Part shown: positions 1-8,858 of the stretch, piece after piece | How the letters are laid out: every line of letters starts with the position of its first letter | How positions within the stretch are numbered: position 1 is the first letter of the stretch | Assembly: GCF_002899945.2 (NCBI RefSeq) | Contig: NZ_PPEG02000002.1 | Coordinates: 62,001 to 126,000 of the forward strand | Source of the DNA: Chryseobacterium viscerum | GTDB taxonomy: Bacteria; Bacteroidota; Bacteroidia; Flavobacteriales; Weeksellaceae | DNA: 64,000 nucleotides | Reading direction: 5' to 3' | The notes under the pieces: generated by a model | What the model saw: only the letters and a program-made list of their open reading frames with translations | Told to the model about the DNA's origin: nothing | Databases searched by the model: none | Made by a program: the position numbers and the translations under genes

Positions 1-1123
1 TAGCACAATTGGTAGCAGGAGTCGTCGTTCCGGCATTGGTAGTCCCGGAAACGGTAGAACTGTTCGATGAAGAATTTCCTGCCGCATCCTTTGCTACAAC
101 ATAAAAGCTGTAGGAAGTTGAAGGAGTCAGTCCTGAAATAGTTGTAGAAGTTGAGCTTACTGTAGTTTTCAGGATTCCGTTCATATAGACGTTATAAGCG
201 GTAACTCCTACATTATCTGTAGAAGCATTCCATGCAAGAGAAATGCTACTGGATGTTTTTCCTGAAACATTAAGTCCTGTCGCTGTGGTAGGAGCCTGAG
301 TGTCGCTTGAAGGCTGTTGAGAGCCCCAGATAAGATTAGCGTAATTAGGATTATCAATAAATGGATTTCTATTCCCCTGATAAGTATAAGAAGCATTATT
401 TCTTTTGATCTCAGCCTGAGAAACCGGATCCTGATTATGCCAAGCTAACAAAACATTCAGTTCCCATGTCTGCAATCCCGGGAAAGTAGAGCTTCCCAAC
501 ATATCTCCTGATGAAAAACTAGAAAGTTTGCTTTGATAGCGGGTTACAAAATAGAAAATCATACGGGCCACATCTCCTTTAAACTCGTCAATCGGCTCAA
601 AAACGGTCCCCGCATATCCTGAGGAAGCTGAAGTTCCAAGTTTTGAACCGTTCTTTGAGGTGAAAGAAGCACTTCCTACCTTTCCGAAAGGATAATTGCT
701 TCTCATTCCGTTTACCTTTCCATCCGTAGCTCTGATGAAGTTAATGTCAGAAACCATTGGGGAAGCTTCATTAAAGAGACTTTGAGGAATAATATGTTCT
801 CTGTTATAGCAATTCCCTTCCGTAGAATAGGTACCGCATTGGTTGGTTCCCGGAGTATATTTATAAGGATCAGCTCCTGAAGGTTTTTCAGAATAAATAT
901 CAAGGATAGATCCGTCATTTTCATAGTCCTTATCAATATCTGTGGTTTTATAGGCAGTCCACAATCCGCTGTAGCCTTTATCCTGGTGACCGCTGGTGAT
1001 GATACTGCTTAATGAAGTTTTCAGCGCTGCACCACTCAGTCCATTCGCAGAATTGTAGTATCCTGCAGGAGCCTGTGCGTGGGCAAGTCCTGCAAATACT
1101 GAAAATAAGATGATTTTTTTCAT
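1..1123 (-). CDS. Secreted endonuclease I family protein with fibronectin III domain, partial (3' end beyond window)
   Basis: The open frame runs on the minus strand from an ATG at 1121-1123 to the window edge, about 374 codons, with no stop. It opens with a short signal peptide (MKKIILFSVFAGLAHAQA). The middle third carries the endonuclease I signature NREHIIPQSLF near residue 110, followed by residues typical of this secreted, non-specific nuclease family. A fibronectin type III module rich in Ser/Thr follows at about residues 280-365 (QAPTTATGLNVSG, then NVYMNG). In Flavobacteriia such proteins usually end with a type IX secretion sorting domain; here that part is outside the window. Role inferred: extracellular DNA or RNA degradation for nutrients. 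The family call is firm, but the C-terminal architecture is unknown. Confidence 0.85.
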   Translation of the reverse strand, partial: MKKIILFSVFAGLAHAQAPAGYYNSANGLSGAALKTSLSSIITSGHQDKGYSGLWTAYKTTDIDKDYENDGSILDIYSEKPSGADPYKYTPGTNQCGTYSTEGNCYNREHIIPQSLFNEASPMVSDINFIRATDGKVNGMRSNYPFGKVGSASFTSKNGSKLGTSASSGYAGTVFEPIDEFKGDVARMIFYFVTRYQSKLSSFSSGDMLGSSTFPGLQTWELNVLLAWHNQDPVSQAEIKRNNASYTYQGNRNPFIDNPNYANLIWGSQQPSSDTQAPTTATGLNVSGKTSSSISLAWNASTDNVGVTAYNVYMNGILKTTVSSTSTTISGLTPSTSYSFYVVAKDAAGNSSSNSSTVSGTTNAGTTTPATNCA

Positions 1124-1222
1124 ATCAATACAAGTTTCAACAAGATTACTACATTTTTATGAATAAAAAATTAAGGAATCGTTAATTTTAAAATGCACTG
1201 CATGTAAGAAATAATGAGGAAA

Positions 1223-1271
1223 GAATTATGAATTATGAATTATGAATTATGAATTATGAATTATGAATTAT
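1223..1271. repeat. 7-bp tandem repeat, seven units of GAATTAT
   Basis: Seven perfect units lie end to end upstream of the endonuclease gene. This is a simple-sequence tract likely to vary in length by slippage. Confidence 0.95.
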
Positions 1272-1300
1272 TTTGTGATTAAATATCAGCGTTTCTTTAT

Positions 1301-1428
1301 TCTATCAATAGGACCGGGCTTTAGCCCGGTTTCGGTTTACAATACAAACCATTTTCATCCGGCTTTAGCCAAAACTTAAAGAATAAAAGATCATATTCAA
1401 CAATCATCTGTGGCATCTGTGGGAAAAA
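1301..1428 (+). repeat. Dispersed intergenic repeat, copy A
   Basis: Order of blocks: CAATAGGaccGGGCTTTAG, then CCCGG, then about 40 bp, then GGCTTTAGCCAAAACTT, then ATCATCTGTGGCATCTGTGG. The first block is a short inverted repeat. Copies B (about 2686-2768) and C (about 10252-10380) share the same blocks in the same order and orientation. It lies between genes and encodes nothing evident. Confidence 0.75.
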
Positions 1429-1487
1429 CATACACCACAAAAAAGCCAGTACAAAACGTACTGGCTCATATAATGGATGACTTAATT

Positions 1488-2015
1488 TTACTTTCTTTGT
1501 GGCGGATAATTTTTCATAATCTCAGCCATAATTTCAGGAATTTGTCTTTGTTTCGCTTTTGGAGAATCTACAGAAATTCCGCTTCCAATACCCTGCCAAA
1601 CCAATTTATTGCTTTTTGCATCAATCAGGTCAACAATCAGTGCTCCTTCATTATAATTTGTTGTCCATGTTCTGTTCATGCCAACTCCCCATCCGAATGG
1701 TCCACCCCATCCCCACATTCCGTAAGGTGAAGAGGAATTAATATCGGTAACCTTTTTATGATTTGCTTTTACGTTGATAATTAGATCAGGATTTTCTCCG
1801 GACTGTAGTCCTTTGCTCTGAAGCTGTCTCGACAGTTCATTCAGCACTCTGTCTTTATCAATATCATTCAATTTTAGATCATCAATTCTTATTTTATATG
1901 TTTTGTAAGAATTGAAATTGGCTGTTTCAGCATAATCTGAACGTACCTGAAAAGGGCTACAAGAAGTTAAACCTAATGTAGCAGACGCCAACAAAATAAA
2001 AATATATTTTTTCAT
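1488..2015 (-). CDS. DUF4136 domain lipoprotein
   Basis: This 175-residue protein starts with a lipoprotein signal whose lipobox ends in LTSC (Cys about residue 19), so it should be anchored in the envelope. The rest matches DUF4136: SDYAETANFNSYKTYKI near the start, a charged helix with DKDRVLNELSRQLQSKG, then NPDLIINVKA. A Gly/Trp-rich loop and a closing segment with VDLIDAKSNKLVWQG follow. The molecular function of this family is unknown. It lies 5 bp downstream of the small DUF5522 gene on the same strand, so the two are probably co-transcribed. Confidence 0.85.
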   Translation of the reverse strand: MKKYIFILLASATLGLTSCSPFQVRSDYAETANFNSYKTYKIRIDDLKLNDIDKDRVLNELSRQLQSKGLQSGENPDLIINVKANHKKVTDINSSSPYGMWGWGGPFGWGVGMNRTWTTNYNEGALIVDLIDAKSNKLVWQGIGSGISVDSPKAKQRQIPEIMAEIMKNYPPQRK

Positions 2016-2020
2016 TTTAT

Positions 2021-2203
<183 letters not shown>

Positions 2204-2207
2204 TTAA

Positions 2208-2567
2208 ATGCTTGTCAAAAAACTTTTTATATTTGTTACTATGATAATTGTATGCCAAAAGCCTTTAAAAAAATTAAAAATTAATGGCATTGCTCTCTTT
2301 CCCTTTATCTTCATTAGGAAACCCGAAGATAAGGAAAATAATATATTGATCAATCACGAAAAAATTCATTTACAGCAACAATTGGAAATGCTCATCATTT
2401 TCTTTTATATTTTCTATGTTATTGAATATTACTATTGGTTCTTCAAACTCAAAGACGGTTATCTTGCCTACAGAAGGATTTCATTTGAAAGAGAAGCCTA
2501 TACCAATGAAAAGAACCTGAGTTACCTTAAAAAAAGAAAGTTCTGGAACTTTAGAAAATATCTGTAG
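2208..2567 (+). CDS. Uncharacterised membrane protein with HExxH-like motif
   Basis: The product has 119 residues from the first ATG; the ATG at 2241 (108 residues) is an equally good start and would leave space for a promoter. Visible features are a hydrophobic segment with GIALFPFIFI, an INHEKIHLQQQ stretch (HEKIH resembles the zinc HExxH motif), and a strongly hydrophobic aromatic helix (FFYIFYVIEYYYWFF). A basic tail with SFEREAYTNEKN and two Lys/Arg clusters follows. The motif at the membrane edge followed by a Tyr-rich helix suggests a minimal M48/M56-like scaffold, but no catalytic role can be claimed. The paired Glu in REAYTNE could serve as a further metal ligand. Confidence 0.6.
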   Translation: MLVKKLFIFVTMIIVCQKPLKKLKINGIALFPFIFIRKPEDKENNILINHEKIHLQQQLEMLIIFFYIFYVIEYYYWFFKLKDGYLAYRRISFEREAYTNEKNLSYLKKRKFWNFRKYL

Positions 2568-2663
2568 AGTTGTGAATGATGAGTTTTGCGTTTCGAGTTT
2601 CGGGGATTCGGGATTCGAGGCTTGGAAACTTGGTTTTTGGATTTCATATTTTAGACTGTAATT

Positions 2664-2698
2664 TTCAACATTCAACATTCAACATTGAATATTCAATA
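2664..2698. repeat. 7-bp imperfect tandem repeat (TTCAACA-type)
   Basis: Three perfect TTCAACA units are followed by TTGAATA and TTCAATA. It directly abuts copy B of the dispersed GGGCTTTAG element, as the GAATTAT tract precedes copy A. Confidence 0.85.
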
Positions 2699-2768
2699 GG
2701 GGTGGGCTTTAGCACATTATCACATAAAATCATCTGCGAAAAGCTGTGTCATCTGCGGGAAAAACTCA
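2686..2768 (+). repeat. Dispersed intergenic repeat, copy B (shortened)
   Basis: It holds TATTCAATAGGggtGGGCTT and then TAGC, but lacks the second GGCTTTAGCC block. It resumes with AATCATCTGCG and GTCATCTGCGGGAAAAACT. It is best read as an internally deleted copy of the element at 1301-1428. Confidence 0.6.
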
Positions 2769-2819
2769 ACGAACGAGAGTTCATAAAATAAGAACTCTAT
2801 ACAACATTAAATCTTTTCC

Positions 2820-2827
2820 TACTTTTG
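2820..2827 (+). promoter_or_regulatory. Candidate -7 promoter box TACTTTTG
   Basis: Matches the Bacteroidota housekeeping -7 consensus TAnnTTTG, 33 bp before the desulfhydrase start. No clear -33 TTG is seen at the usual distance. Confidence 0.4.
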
Positions 2828-2859
2828 CAAACAATAAACCTTGAGTAGTCAAAACTGAA

Positions 2860-3768
2860 ATGCTATTACAACTTCCCAAAGAACCTATTCCCATTCAGGA
2901 AATTCTCATTCATAAAAATGTAAAACTTTTCATTAAAAGGGAAGACCAGATTCATCCGCAGATTTCAGGGAACAAATACTGGAAGCTGTTTTATAATGTG
3001 AATCACTATCTGGAAAAAAATCCTGAGAACCCCTATATTATTACCTTTGGTGGGGCTTTTTCCAATCATATAGCAGCAGTTTCAGCAGTAGGAAACTTAG
3101 CCGGTATTCCAACATTGGGAATCATCCGTGGAGAAGAACTGCAAGATAAATGGCGTGACAATCCTACCTTACTTTTTGCCAAAAGAAATGGCATGAACCT
3201 GAAATTTGTCACCCGGGAAGAATACAGACACAAAGAAAAACTGACCGAATTCCTTCAGCAGGAGTTTCCCGAAGCATTAATAGTCCCTGAAGGAGGCACT
3301 AATGAAGAGGCTGTAGAAGGGGTGAAAATGATGCTCAACGAACAAACAAAAGATTTTGACTATCTTTGCACCGCAGTGGGAACAGGAGGAACCATTGCAG
3401 GAATTTCAAAATTTTGTGAAGATAATCAGAAAGTTATAGGATGTAAGGTGGTAGATGATGCTTCACTTGAAAATAAAATTTTTGAATTAACTTTGAGACA
3501 GAATTTTAATCTAATAGATTCATGTTTTGGAGGTTACGGTAAAATAAATGATGGAAACATCCGTTTTATCAATGATTTCAAAGAGAAATATGGTATTCCT
3601 TTAGAACCGATTTATACAGGAAAAATGATGGAGAAAGTTTTTGAACTGATAGATAAAGATTTTTTTCCTGAGAACAGCAGGATTTTATGCTTTCACACAG
3701 GTGGATTGCAGGGAATTGAGGGGGCTAATCTGCTTTTAGAAAAACAGAACAGAAATTTAATTATATAA
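2860..3768 (+). CDS. PLP-dependent D-cysteine desulfhydrase / ACC deaminase family protein
   Basis: This 302-residue fold-type II PLP enzyme has the substrate loop FIKREDQIHPQISGNKYWK at residues 25-43; Lys39 in SGNK is the predicted Schiff-base lysine. FGGAFSNHIAAVS follows, then the glycine-rich phosphate loop GTGGTIAG near residue 178. Family members either open the ACC ring or release sulfide from D-cysteine. In Bacteroidota the desulfhydrase activity is the more likely one, but the sequence alone does not decide. The length suits the family, although it is slightly shorter than proteobacterial DcyD. It is followed after 66 bp by the glucosaminidase gene on the same strand. Confidence 0.8.
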   Translation: MLLQLPKEPIPIQEILIHKNVKLFIKREDQIHPQISGNKYWKLFYNVNHYLEKNPENPYIITFGGAFSNHIAAVSAVGNLAGIPTLGIIRGEELQDKWRDNPTLLFAKRNGMNLKFVTREEYRHKEKLTEFLQQEFPEALIVPEGGTNEEAVEGVKMMLNEQTKDFDYLCTAVGTGGTIAGISKFCEDNQKVIGCKVVDDASLENKIFELTLRQNFNLIDSCFGGYGKINDGNIRFINDFKEKYGIPLEPIYTGKMMEKVFELIDKDFFPENSRILCFHTGGLQGIEGANLLLEKQNRNLII

Positions 3769-3834
3769 GTAAAATTGAAAAACATGAAACACTTAGTGTT
3801 CCATCTTTCATTTTAAAACAATAAAAATTATAAG

Positions 3835-4893
3835 ATGAAAAGACTTTTCCTATCCATAAGCCTTTTAGTTTTATCAAAATTTTCTGCCCAGTCTTGGGCA
3901 ACCGAAGATCAGTATATTCAGAAGTTTGCTAAATATGCCGTAGAAGAAATGGAAAAATATAAAATTCCAGCTTCTATTACGCTTGCACAAGGGTTGTTAG
4001 AAACCGGAGGCGGGCAAAGCAGATTGGCACAGGAAGGTAAAAACCATTTTGGAATAAAATGTAAAGAAGACTGGACCGGTAAAACGATGAAACATACCGA
4101 TGATGCACCCAACGAATGCTTCCGCGTGTATGACGATCCCAAACAGTCTTATGAAGACCATTCTATATTTTTATCCACCAGAAAATATTACACCAACCTT
4201 TTCAAACTGGATATGAGAGATTACAGAGCATGGGCGACAGGGTTAAAAAAAGCAGGGTATGCTACCAATCCACGTTATGCTTCCATTCTTATCACCAAAA
4301 TTGAAAAGTACAAGTTATACGAATACGACAATACCAATTCCAATGAAGTATTGTACGCTGTTCTTAAAATGTATCCGGACCTGAAAGACGACAGAACTTT
4401 CATGGCACAGCTGGAGCCCTCAAAGGCAACCAGAAAAGCTAAAGAACCGGTTACGGTAGAAGTTCCTTACAAACAGACTTCTTACGCACAACAGCAAAAA
4501 AGAGTAGAAAGAATCAAAACGAAAGCTGAAATTCTGAATTCTATTCTTATCAAAAGTCATCCGAACGATGGGCTGAAATATATTGTCATTCCTGAAGATA
4601 CCGATGTGAAATTCATTGCCAACAAATTCAAAGTGAGCGAAAGCAGACTGATGAAATGGAATGAACTGGAAAATGAAACTTTAAAAAAGAATGATATTGT
4701 TTTCCTTGAATCGAAAAATTCTACAGGAAATACAGCGACCTATAAAGTAGAATCTGGTGAAGATATGCATGATATTGCCCAGAAATTCGGAATCAAATTA
4801 CATAAATTATACGCTAAAAACAGAATGGATGAAGGACAGCAGCCCTCTGCAGGACAGCTGATTTATTTAATAGACAAAAAACCACGAAACTAA
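3835..4893 (+). CDS. Glucosaminidase domain protein with LysM repeats
   Basis: The 352-residue secreted peptidoglycan hydrolase has a signal peptide that ends near SKFSAQSWA. The glucosaminidase (FlgJ/Auto-like) domain spans about residues 25-165. It has IPASITLAQGLLETGGG with the catalytic Glu, then GKNHFGIKCK and YDDPKQSYEDH. A linker of about 90 residues leads to two LysM-type segments near residues 245-290 and 300-348 (KYIVIPEDTDVKFIANKF; YKVESGEDMHDIAQKFGIK). The LysM parts bind glycan while the N-terminal domain cleaves next to N-acetylglucosamine. Likely role: cell-wall remodelling or daughter-cell separation. Confidence 0.88.
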   Translation: MKRLFLSISLLVLSKFSAQSWATEDQYIQKFAKYAVEEMEKYKIPASITLAQGLLETGGGQSRLAQEGKNHFGIKCKEDWTGKTMKHTDDAPNECFRVYDDPKQSYEDHSIFLSTRKYYTNLFKLDMRDYRAWATGLKKAGYATNPRYASILITKIEKYKLYEYDNTNSNEVLYAVLKMYPDLKDDRTFMAQLEPSKATRKAKEPVTVEVPYKQTSYAQQQKRVERIKTKAEILNSILIKSHPNDGLKYIVIPEDTDVKFIANKFKVSESRLMKWNELENETLKKNDIVFLESKNSTGNTATYKVESGEDMHDIAQKFGIKLHKLYAKNRMDEGQQPSAGQLIYLIDKKPRN

Positions 4894-4967
4894 TTTAATT
4901 TTTTGTTGAGAGTTTACCGTTGACAGTCAAATGCCAACCAGCAGCTGTCGACAGCAACCAAGTATAT

Positions 4968-6257
4968 ATGAAGTATCAAAGAAGTTCGGCTTTATTTGAT
5001 GAAGCCTACAAATACATTCCGGGAGGAGTAAACTCTCCGGTAAGAGCATTCAAATCCGTAGGAGGAGTGCCTGTTTTTATGAAATCGGCAAAAGGAGCGT
5101 ACCTTACCGATGCAGATGAGAATACTTACATCGATTATATCAACTCATGGGGCCCAGCCATTTTAGGACATACACATCCTGAAGTATTGGAAGAACTGAA
5201 AATCCAGGCAGAGAAAGGGTTTTCTTTCGGTGCTCCTACAGAACTGGAAACAGAAATTGCAAAATTCATCGTCGAAAATGTTCCGAACATTGACCAGATC
5301 AGAATGGTTTCTTCAGGAACAGAAGCATGTATGAGCGCAGTAAGACTGGCAAGAGGATACACAGGAAGAGATAAGATCGTAAAATTTGAAGGCTGCTACC
5401 ACGGACATTCAGACTCATTTCTAATTAAAGCAGGAAGCGGTGCGGCTACCTTCGGGAACCCAAATTCTCCGGGAGTAACTGCCGGTACTGCTAAAGATAC
5501 ATTACTAGCCCGTTATAATGATTTTGAACAAGTTGAAGATTTGTTCCGTCATAATCAGGGCGAGATTGCAGCCGTAATTATAGAGCCGGTTGCAGGAAAT
5601 ATGGGGTGTGTACTGCCCGAAAACAACTTCTTACAAAACCTGAGAAAGATCTGTGATGAAAATGGAGCTTTGTTAATTTTTGATGAAGTGATGACCGGTT
5701 TCAGATTGGCTTTCGGAGGAGCTCAGGAGCTTTTCGATGTAAAAGCAGACTTGGTGACTTATGGAAAAGTAATCGGTGGTGGACTGCCAGTGGGTGCTTT
5801 TGCAGGAAGAAATGAAATTATGGATCACCTGGCTCCAAAAGGAGGAGTATACCAGGCAGGAACATTAAGTGGAAATCCTTTGGCAATGAGAGCGGGATTA
5901 AAAACCCTTCAGCTTATTAAAAATGATCCGGAATTTTTCAACAGACTCCATAAAACAACAGAAACCTTAGATTTTGAAATTGGAAAAATTTTAAATGAAA
6001 AAGGAATTGCTCATAAGATCAACAGAAAAGGTTCTATGATGTCTGTTTTCTTCCATATCAACAGGGTTTCAAACTTTGATGAGGCTCAGGAAGCTAATCA
6101 TTCATTGTTCAATAACTTCTTCCACCAGATGCTTCAGAATGGAGTGTATCTTCCACCAAGTGGTTATGAAACGTACTTCATCAGTGATGCCATCAAAGAT
6201 AAAGAGATTGATATGACATTGGAAGCCGTAAGAAAATTTGAATATTCCAATAAGTAA
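4968..6257 (+). CDS. hemL: Glutamate-1-semialdehyde 2,1-aminomutase
   Basis: This PLP enzyme converts glutamate-1-semialdehyde to 5-aminolevulinate in the C5 haem pathway. The start chosen is the ATG at 4968, giving [20 protein letters not shown], which matches the family N-terminus. The frame is open further upstream to 4920, but that stretch is not conserved-looking. Motifs seen: [28 protein letters not shown], the Asp of [10 protein letters not shown], and [15 protein letters not shown] with the PLP-binding Lys at about residue 267. Length (429 aa) fits. A clear terminator follows. The haem pathway context is inferred from the enzyme only; no other hem gene is nearby. Confidence 0.95.
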   Translation: MKYQRSSALFDEAYKYIPGGVNSPVRAFKSVGGVPVFMKSAKGAYLTDADENTYIDYINSWGPAILGHTHPEVLEELKIQAEKGFSFGAPTELETEIAKFIVENVPNIDQIRMVSSGTEACMSAVRLARGYTGRDKIVKFEGCYHGHSDSFLIKAGSGAATFGNPNSPGVTAGTAKDTLLARYNDFEQVEDLFRHNQGEIAAVIIEPVAGNMGCVLPENNFLQNLRKICDENGALLIFDEVMTGFRLAFGGAQELFDVKADLVTYGKVIGGGLPVGAFAGRNEIMDHLAPKGGVYQAGTLSGNPLAMRAGLKTLQLIKNDPEFFNRLHKTTETLDFEIGKILNEKGIAHKINRKGSMMSVFFHINRVSNFDEAQEANHSLFNNFFHQMLQNGVYLPPSGYETYFISDAIKDKEIDMTLEAVRKFEYSNK

Positions 6258-6267
6258 ATATAAATAG

Positions 6268-6293
6268 AACCGGATTTTATATCCGGTTTTTTT
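6268..6293 (+). terminator. Rho-independent terminator after hemL
   Basis: Perfect 8-bp stem AACCGGAT / ATCCGGTT with a 5-nt loop and a T-run, 10 bp after the stop. Confidence 0.85.
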
Positions 6294-6424
6294 ATGCAAA
6301 AATGTAACCTCAATCTGACGGGGAATTTTATTTTACAATGATTATCTGAAACATGCATATTCACAAAGCATAAATCATACAGATTTTGTAATAAACCGTA
6401 CACCTCGTTCAGGAGACTTCTTTT

Positions 6425-6432
6425 TAATTTTG
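6425..6432 (+). promoter_or_regulatory. Candidate -7 promoter box TAATTTTG
   Basis: TAnnTTTG match 17 bp before the amidohydrolase ATG at 6450; the -33 box is not obvious. Confidence 0.4.
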
Positions 6433-6449
6433 TCATAAATAGATTGGAA

Positions 6450-7784
6450 ATGAAGACTTCTGACAATACCATCTCCCGCAAAGATTTTATCCGAAATTCA
6501 GCACTGGCTGTGGCGGGATTCACTTTAATACCTACTATCATGACGGCATCGCCTTTCTTTGATGAAAACAATATTTTGGCAAAAGGAAAAATAAGCCTTA
6601 AAAATGTTCGTCTGGAAACTGGTTTTGAATATCAGGAAGGAGAAGTAGCGTCTACCAAAACAGATCTATTTTGTGTAGAAGTTGAAAACGGAAAAATTAC
6701 AAAGATTACTACAAATCAGCCTAATGCTAAAGCAGTAGATGCAAAAGGATTATTGATGCTTCCCGCCTTTAAAGACATGCATATTCATCTGGATAAAACT
6801 TTTTATGGGGATCAATGGCAGGCCGTTAGAAAAAGAACCGGAGGGATCAAAGGAATGATAGAGCTGGAGCAGAAAATGCTTCCGGAAATGCTGAAAAATT
6901 CAACCTTCAAGGCCGAAAAACTGATTGAACTGCTACAGTCAAAAGGAACTTCCTATGCTAGAAGTCATGTAAATATTGAACCGACTTCAAAACTTCAATC
7001 ATTAAAAAATCTACAGAAAGCTTTAGAAAATAAAAAGAAAGGTTTTGGAGCCGAACTGGTAGCATTTCCACAGCATGGAGTATTTTATACTGATTCTGCG
7101 CCTTATCTGAAAGAAGCGGCGAAGATGGATATTGATTTTATCGGTGGGGTAGACCCTTTCAACATAGATGGGAACATTGAAAAAGTGGTGGATTTCACTG
7201 TTCAGCTTGCGGTAGATCATAAAAAAGGAATAGATATTCACCTGCATGAAACCGGGGATTCCGGATTGAAAACGGTAGAATACCTTATTAAAAAAGTAAA
7301 TGAAAACCCTTCTCTGAAAGGGAAAACCTATTTAAGCCACTGTTTTATCTTAGCTAAATTAGAAGCTGCAAAACAGGAAGAAATCGCTGAAAAATTAGCA
7401 GAAGCTCAAATTGGAATTGTTTCTACAATCCCTTTTGGTAGAATGATCATGCCAATACCAACCCTTTATAAGCATAATGTAACCGTTCTGACAGGAAACG
7501 ACAGTATCGTAGATCACTGGAATACTTTCGGAACAGGAAGTGTATTGCAAAAAGCCAACTTAATGGCTCAATTATATGGCTATTCAACAGAGCTTTTACT
7601 GTCGAGAAGTTTAAAACTGGCAACAGGAAATATACTGCCGCTAGATGATAAAGGCACTCAGCAATGGCCAAAAGCAGGAGATAAAGCAGACTTTGTATTG
7701 ATCAATGCAAGCTGTTCAGCAGAGGCTGTATCAAGAATTTCAGAGGTAGAATCACTAGTACATGAGGGAAATATTGTTTTTTAA
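6450..7784 (+). CDS. Amidohydrolase family protein (cytosine deaminase-like), with export-type N-terminus
   Basis: The 444-residue protein starts at ATG 6450; the in-frame TTG at 6444 is less likely. The N-terminus resembles a Tat signal (ISRKDFIRNSALAVAGF), but has Arg-Lys where Arg-Arg is usual. The mature part is a metal-dependent amidohydrolase: KDMHIHLDKTF (first His pair), DIHLHETGD, SHCFIL, and GNDSIVDHW with the catalytic Asp. The closing segment NASCSAEAVSRISE is typical of the CodA/cytosine-deaminase branch. It should hydrolyse a cyclic amide or amidine, but the substrate cannot be told. It is paralogous to the gene at 8859, with an AraC regulator between, so the three likely form one function. 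Confidence 0.82.
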   Translation: MKTSDNTISRKDFIRNSALAVAGFTLIPTIMTASPFFDENNILAKGKISLKNVRLETGFEYQEGEVASTKTDLFCVEVENGKITKITTNQPNAKAVDAKGLLMLPAFKDMHIHLDKTFYGDQWQAVRKRTGGIKGMIELEQKMLPEMLKNSTFKAEKLIELLQSKGTSYARSHVNIEPTSKLQSLKNLQKALENKKKGFGAELVAFPQHGVFYTDSAPYLKEAAKMDIDFIGGVDPFNIDGNIEKVVDFTVQLAVDHKKGIDIHLHETGDSGLKTVEYLIKKVNENPSLKGKTYLSHCFILAKLEAAKQEEIAEKLAEAQIGIVSTIPFGRMIMPIPTLYKHNVTVLTGNDSIVDHWNTFGTGSVLQKANLMAQLYGYSTELLLSRSLKLATGNILPLDDKGTQQWPKAGDKADFVLINASCSAEAVSRISEVESLVHEGNIVF

Positions 7785-7932
7785 TTCAAAATGAAAAACA
7801 GGTAATAATCTTAGATCAATATATATTTAGTCAGTGTGTTTTTGAGCCACAAAAGGAATAGGTTTTCTTTTTGTGGCTATTTTAATTTTTTCTCTCATTA
7901 TTTTTATTAATTTTAAGAGAAAATCAGGCAAA

Positions 7933-8778
7933 ATGGGTTACCATACAGATCATTTTCCTATTTTAGGAATTAAGGAATTTAGTGAAAATCAGATGTCTGG
8001 TTGTCACCTGCTGTTTAATGAACTCAACGGAGCACGCTCTATTGACGATCCCCATAAGCATGATTTTTTTATCATCAATCTTTTTGAGCACGGACTTGGC
8101 TCACATACGATAGATTTTACAGAATATCAGGTGAAAGACCTTCAGATTCATTTGGTTTTTCCAGAGCAGGTGCATCAATGGGTGATTGAAAAAGAAACCA
8201 TCGGATATCAGTTGATGATCAGCAGGGATTGGTATGAAAGCTTTCTGCCTTCCTTACGATTTTCGGCATCTTATTACCAGAATCATCCGGTTATCAATCT
8301 TTCCAAAGAAGTCTTTGCGACTTTTCGGTATGAATTTCAAGCCATTCAGAAAGAACTGAACGGAGAAAAAATATTTTGGGAACTCATTCAAAAAAGAAGT
8401 GAGCTGATCGGTCTGCTGGTGAGCACCTCTGTGGAAGGGGCTTTTAAAGATTTTGAGGTCTATAATTCGAATCCTATTATTTCAAAGTTTCTGAATCTTA
8501 TTGATGAACATTTCAAAACAGAAAGGTCTGTTTCTTTTTATGCCGATAAACTGAATATTTCTGCCAATTATCTGAATATCGTCTGCAAGAAAAATCTCAA
8601 TACTCCCGCTTCATCTCTTATCCAGGATCGTATTTTACTGGAAGCAAAAAGGCTATTGAAAGTTTCCGAAATGTCGGTGAAGGATATTGTGTATGATCTT
8701 GGCTTCTACGATCATGCCAGCTTTTCAAAATTCTTTAAAGCACAGACGGGAATGACGCCATCTCAATTCAAAGAATAA
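7933..8778 (+). CDS. AraC family transcriptional regulator
   Basis: A start at ATG 7933 gives 281 residues beginning MGYHTDHFPILGIKEF; an upstream GTG at 7873 would add a hydrophobic, unlikely extension. The N-terminal half is an AraC-type cupin sensor (DDPHKHDFFIINLFEHG, then VFPEQVHQWVIE). The last 100 residues hold two helix-turn-helix motifs: SVSFYADKLNISANYLNIVCK and, at the end, DLGFYDHASFSKFFKAQTG, the conserved AraC signature. It sits between two paralogous amidohydrolase genes on the same strand and probably activates one or both in response to their substrate. Confidence 0.9.
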   Translation: MGYHTDHFPILGIKEFSENQMSGCHLLFNELNGARSIDDPHKHDFFIINLFEHGLGSHTIDFTEYQVKDLQIHLVFPEQVHQWVIEKETIGYQLMISRDWYESFLPSLRFSASYYQNHPVINLSKEVFATFRYEFQAIQKELNGEKIFWELIQKRSELIGLLVSTSVEGAFKDFEVYNSNPIISKFLNLIDEHFKTERSVSFYADKLNISANYLNIVCKKNLNTPASSLIQDRILLEAKRLLKVSEMSVKDIVYDLGFYDHASFSKFFKAQTGMTPSQFKE

Positions 8779-8830
8779 TCTGTACAAAACAAGACATAAT
8801 TGATACACCGGTTTTATCCTGAAGCCGGGC

Positions 8831-8838
8831 TAATTTTG
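8831..8838 (+). promoter_or_regulatory. Candidate -7 promoter box TAATTTTG
   Basis: TAnnTTTG match 20 bp before the second amidohydrolase ATG. A separate promoter here suggests that this gene can be expressed apart from the AraC gene. Confidence 0.45.
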
Positions 8839-8858
8839 TATTGTTAAAATTTTAAATC

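Larger units (their letters stand above)
1124..1487. other. Intergenic region with 7-bp tandem repeat and dispersed repeat element
   Basis: This gap lies between the endonuclease start and the DUF4136 stop. It holds seven head-to-tail copies of GAATTAT (1223-1271), then copy A of the GGGCTTTAGCCC element (about 1301-1428). No convincing open frame is seen on either strand; the frames that exist are short and overlap the DUF4136 gene. Confidence 0.7.

Noticed and set aside
3780..3815. Palindromic stretch between the desulfhydrase and glucosaminidase genes
   Set aside because: AACACT-T-AGTGTT is short and lacks a T-run; too weak to call a terminator or operator.
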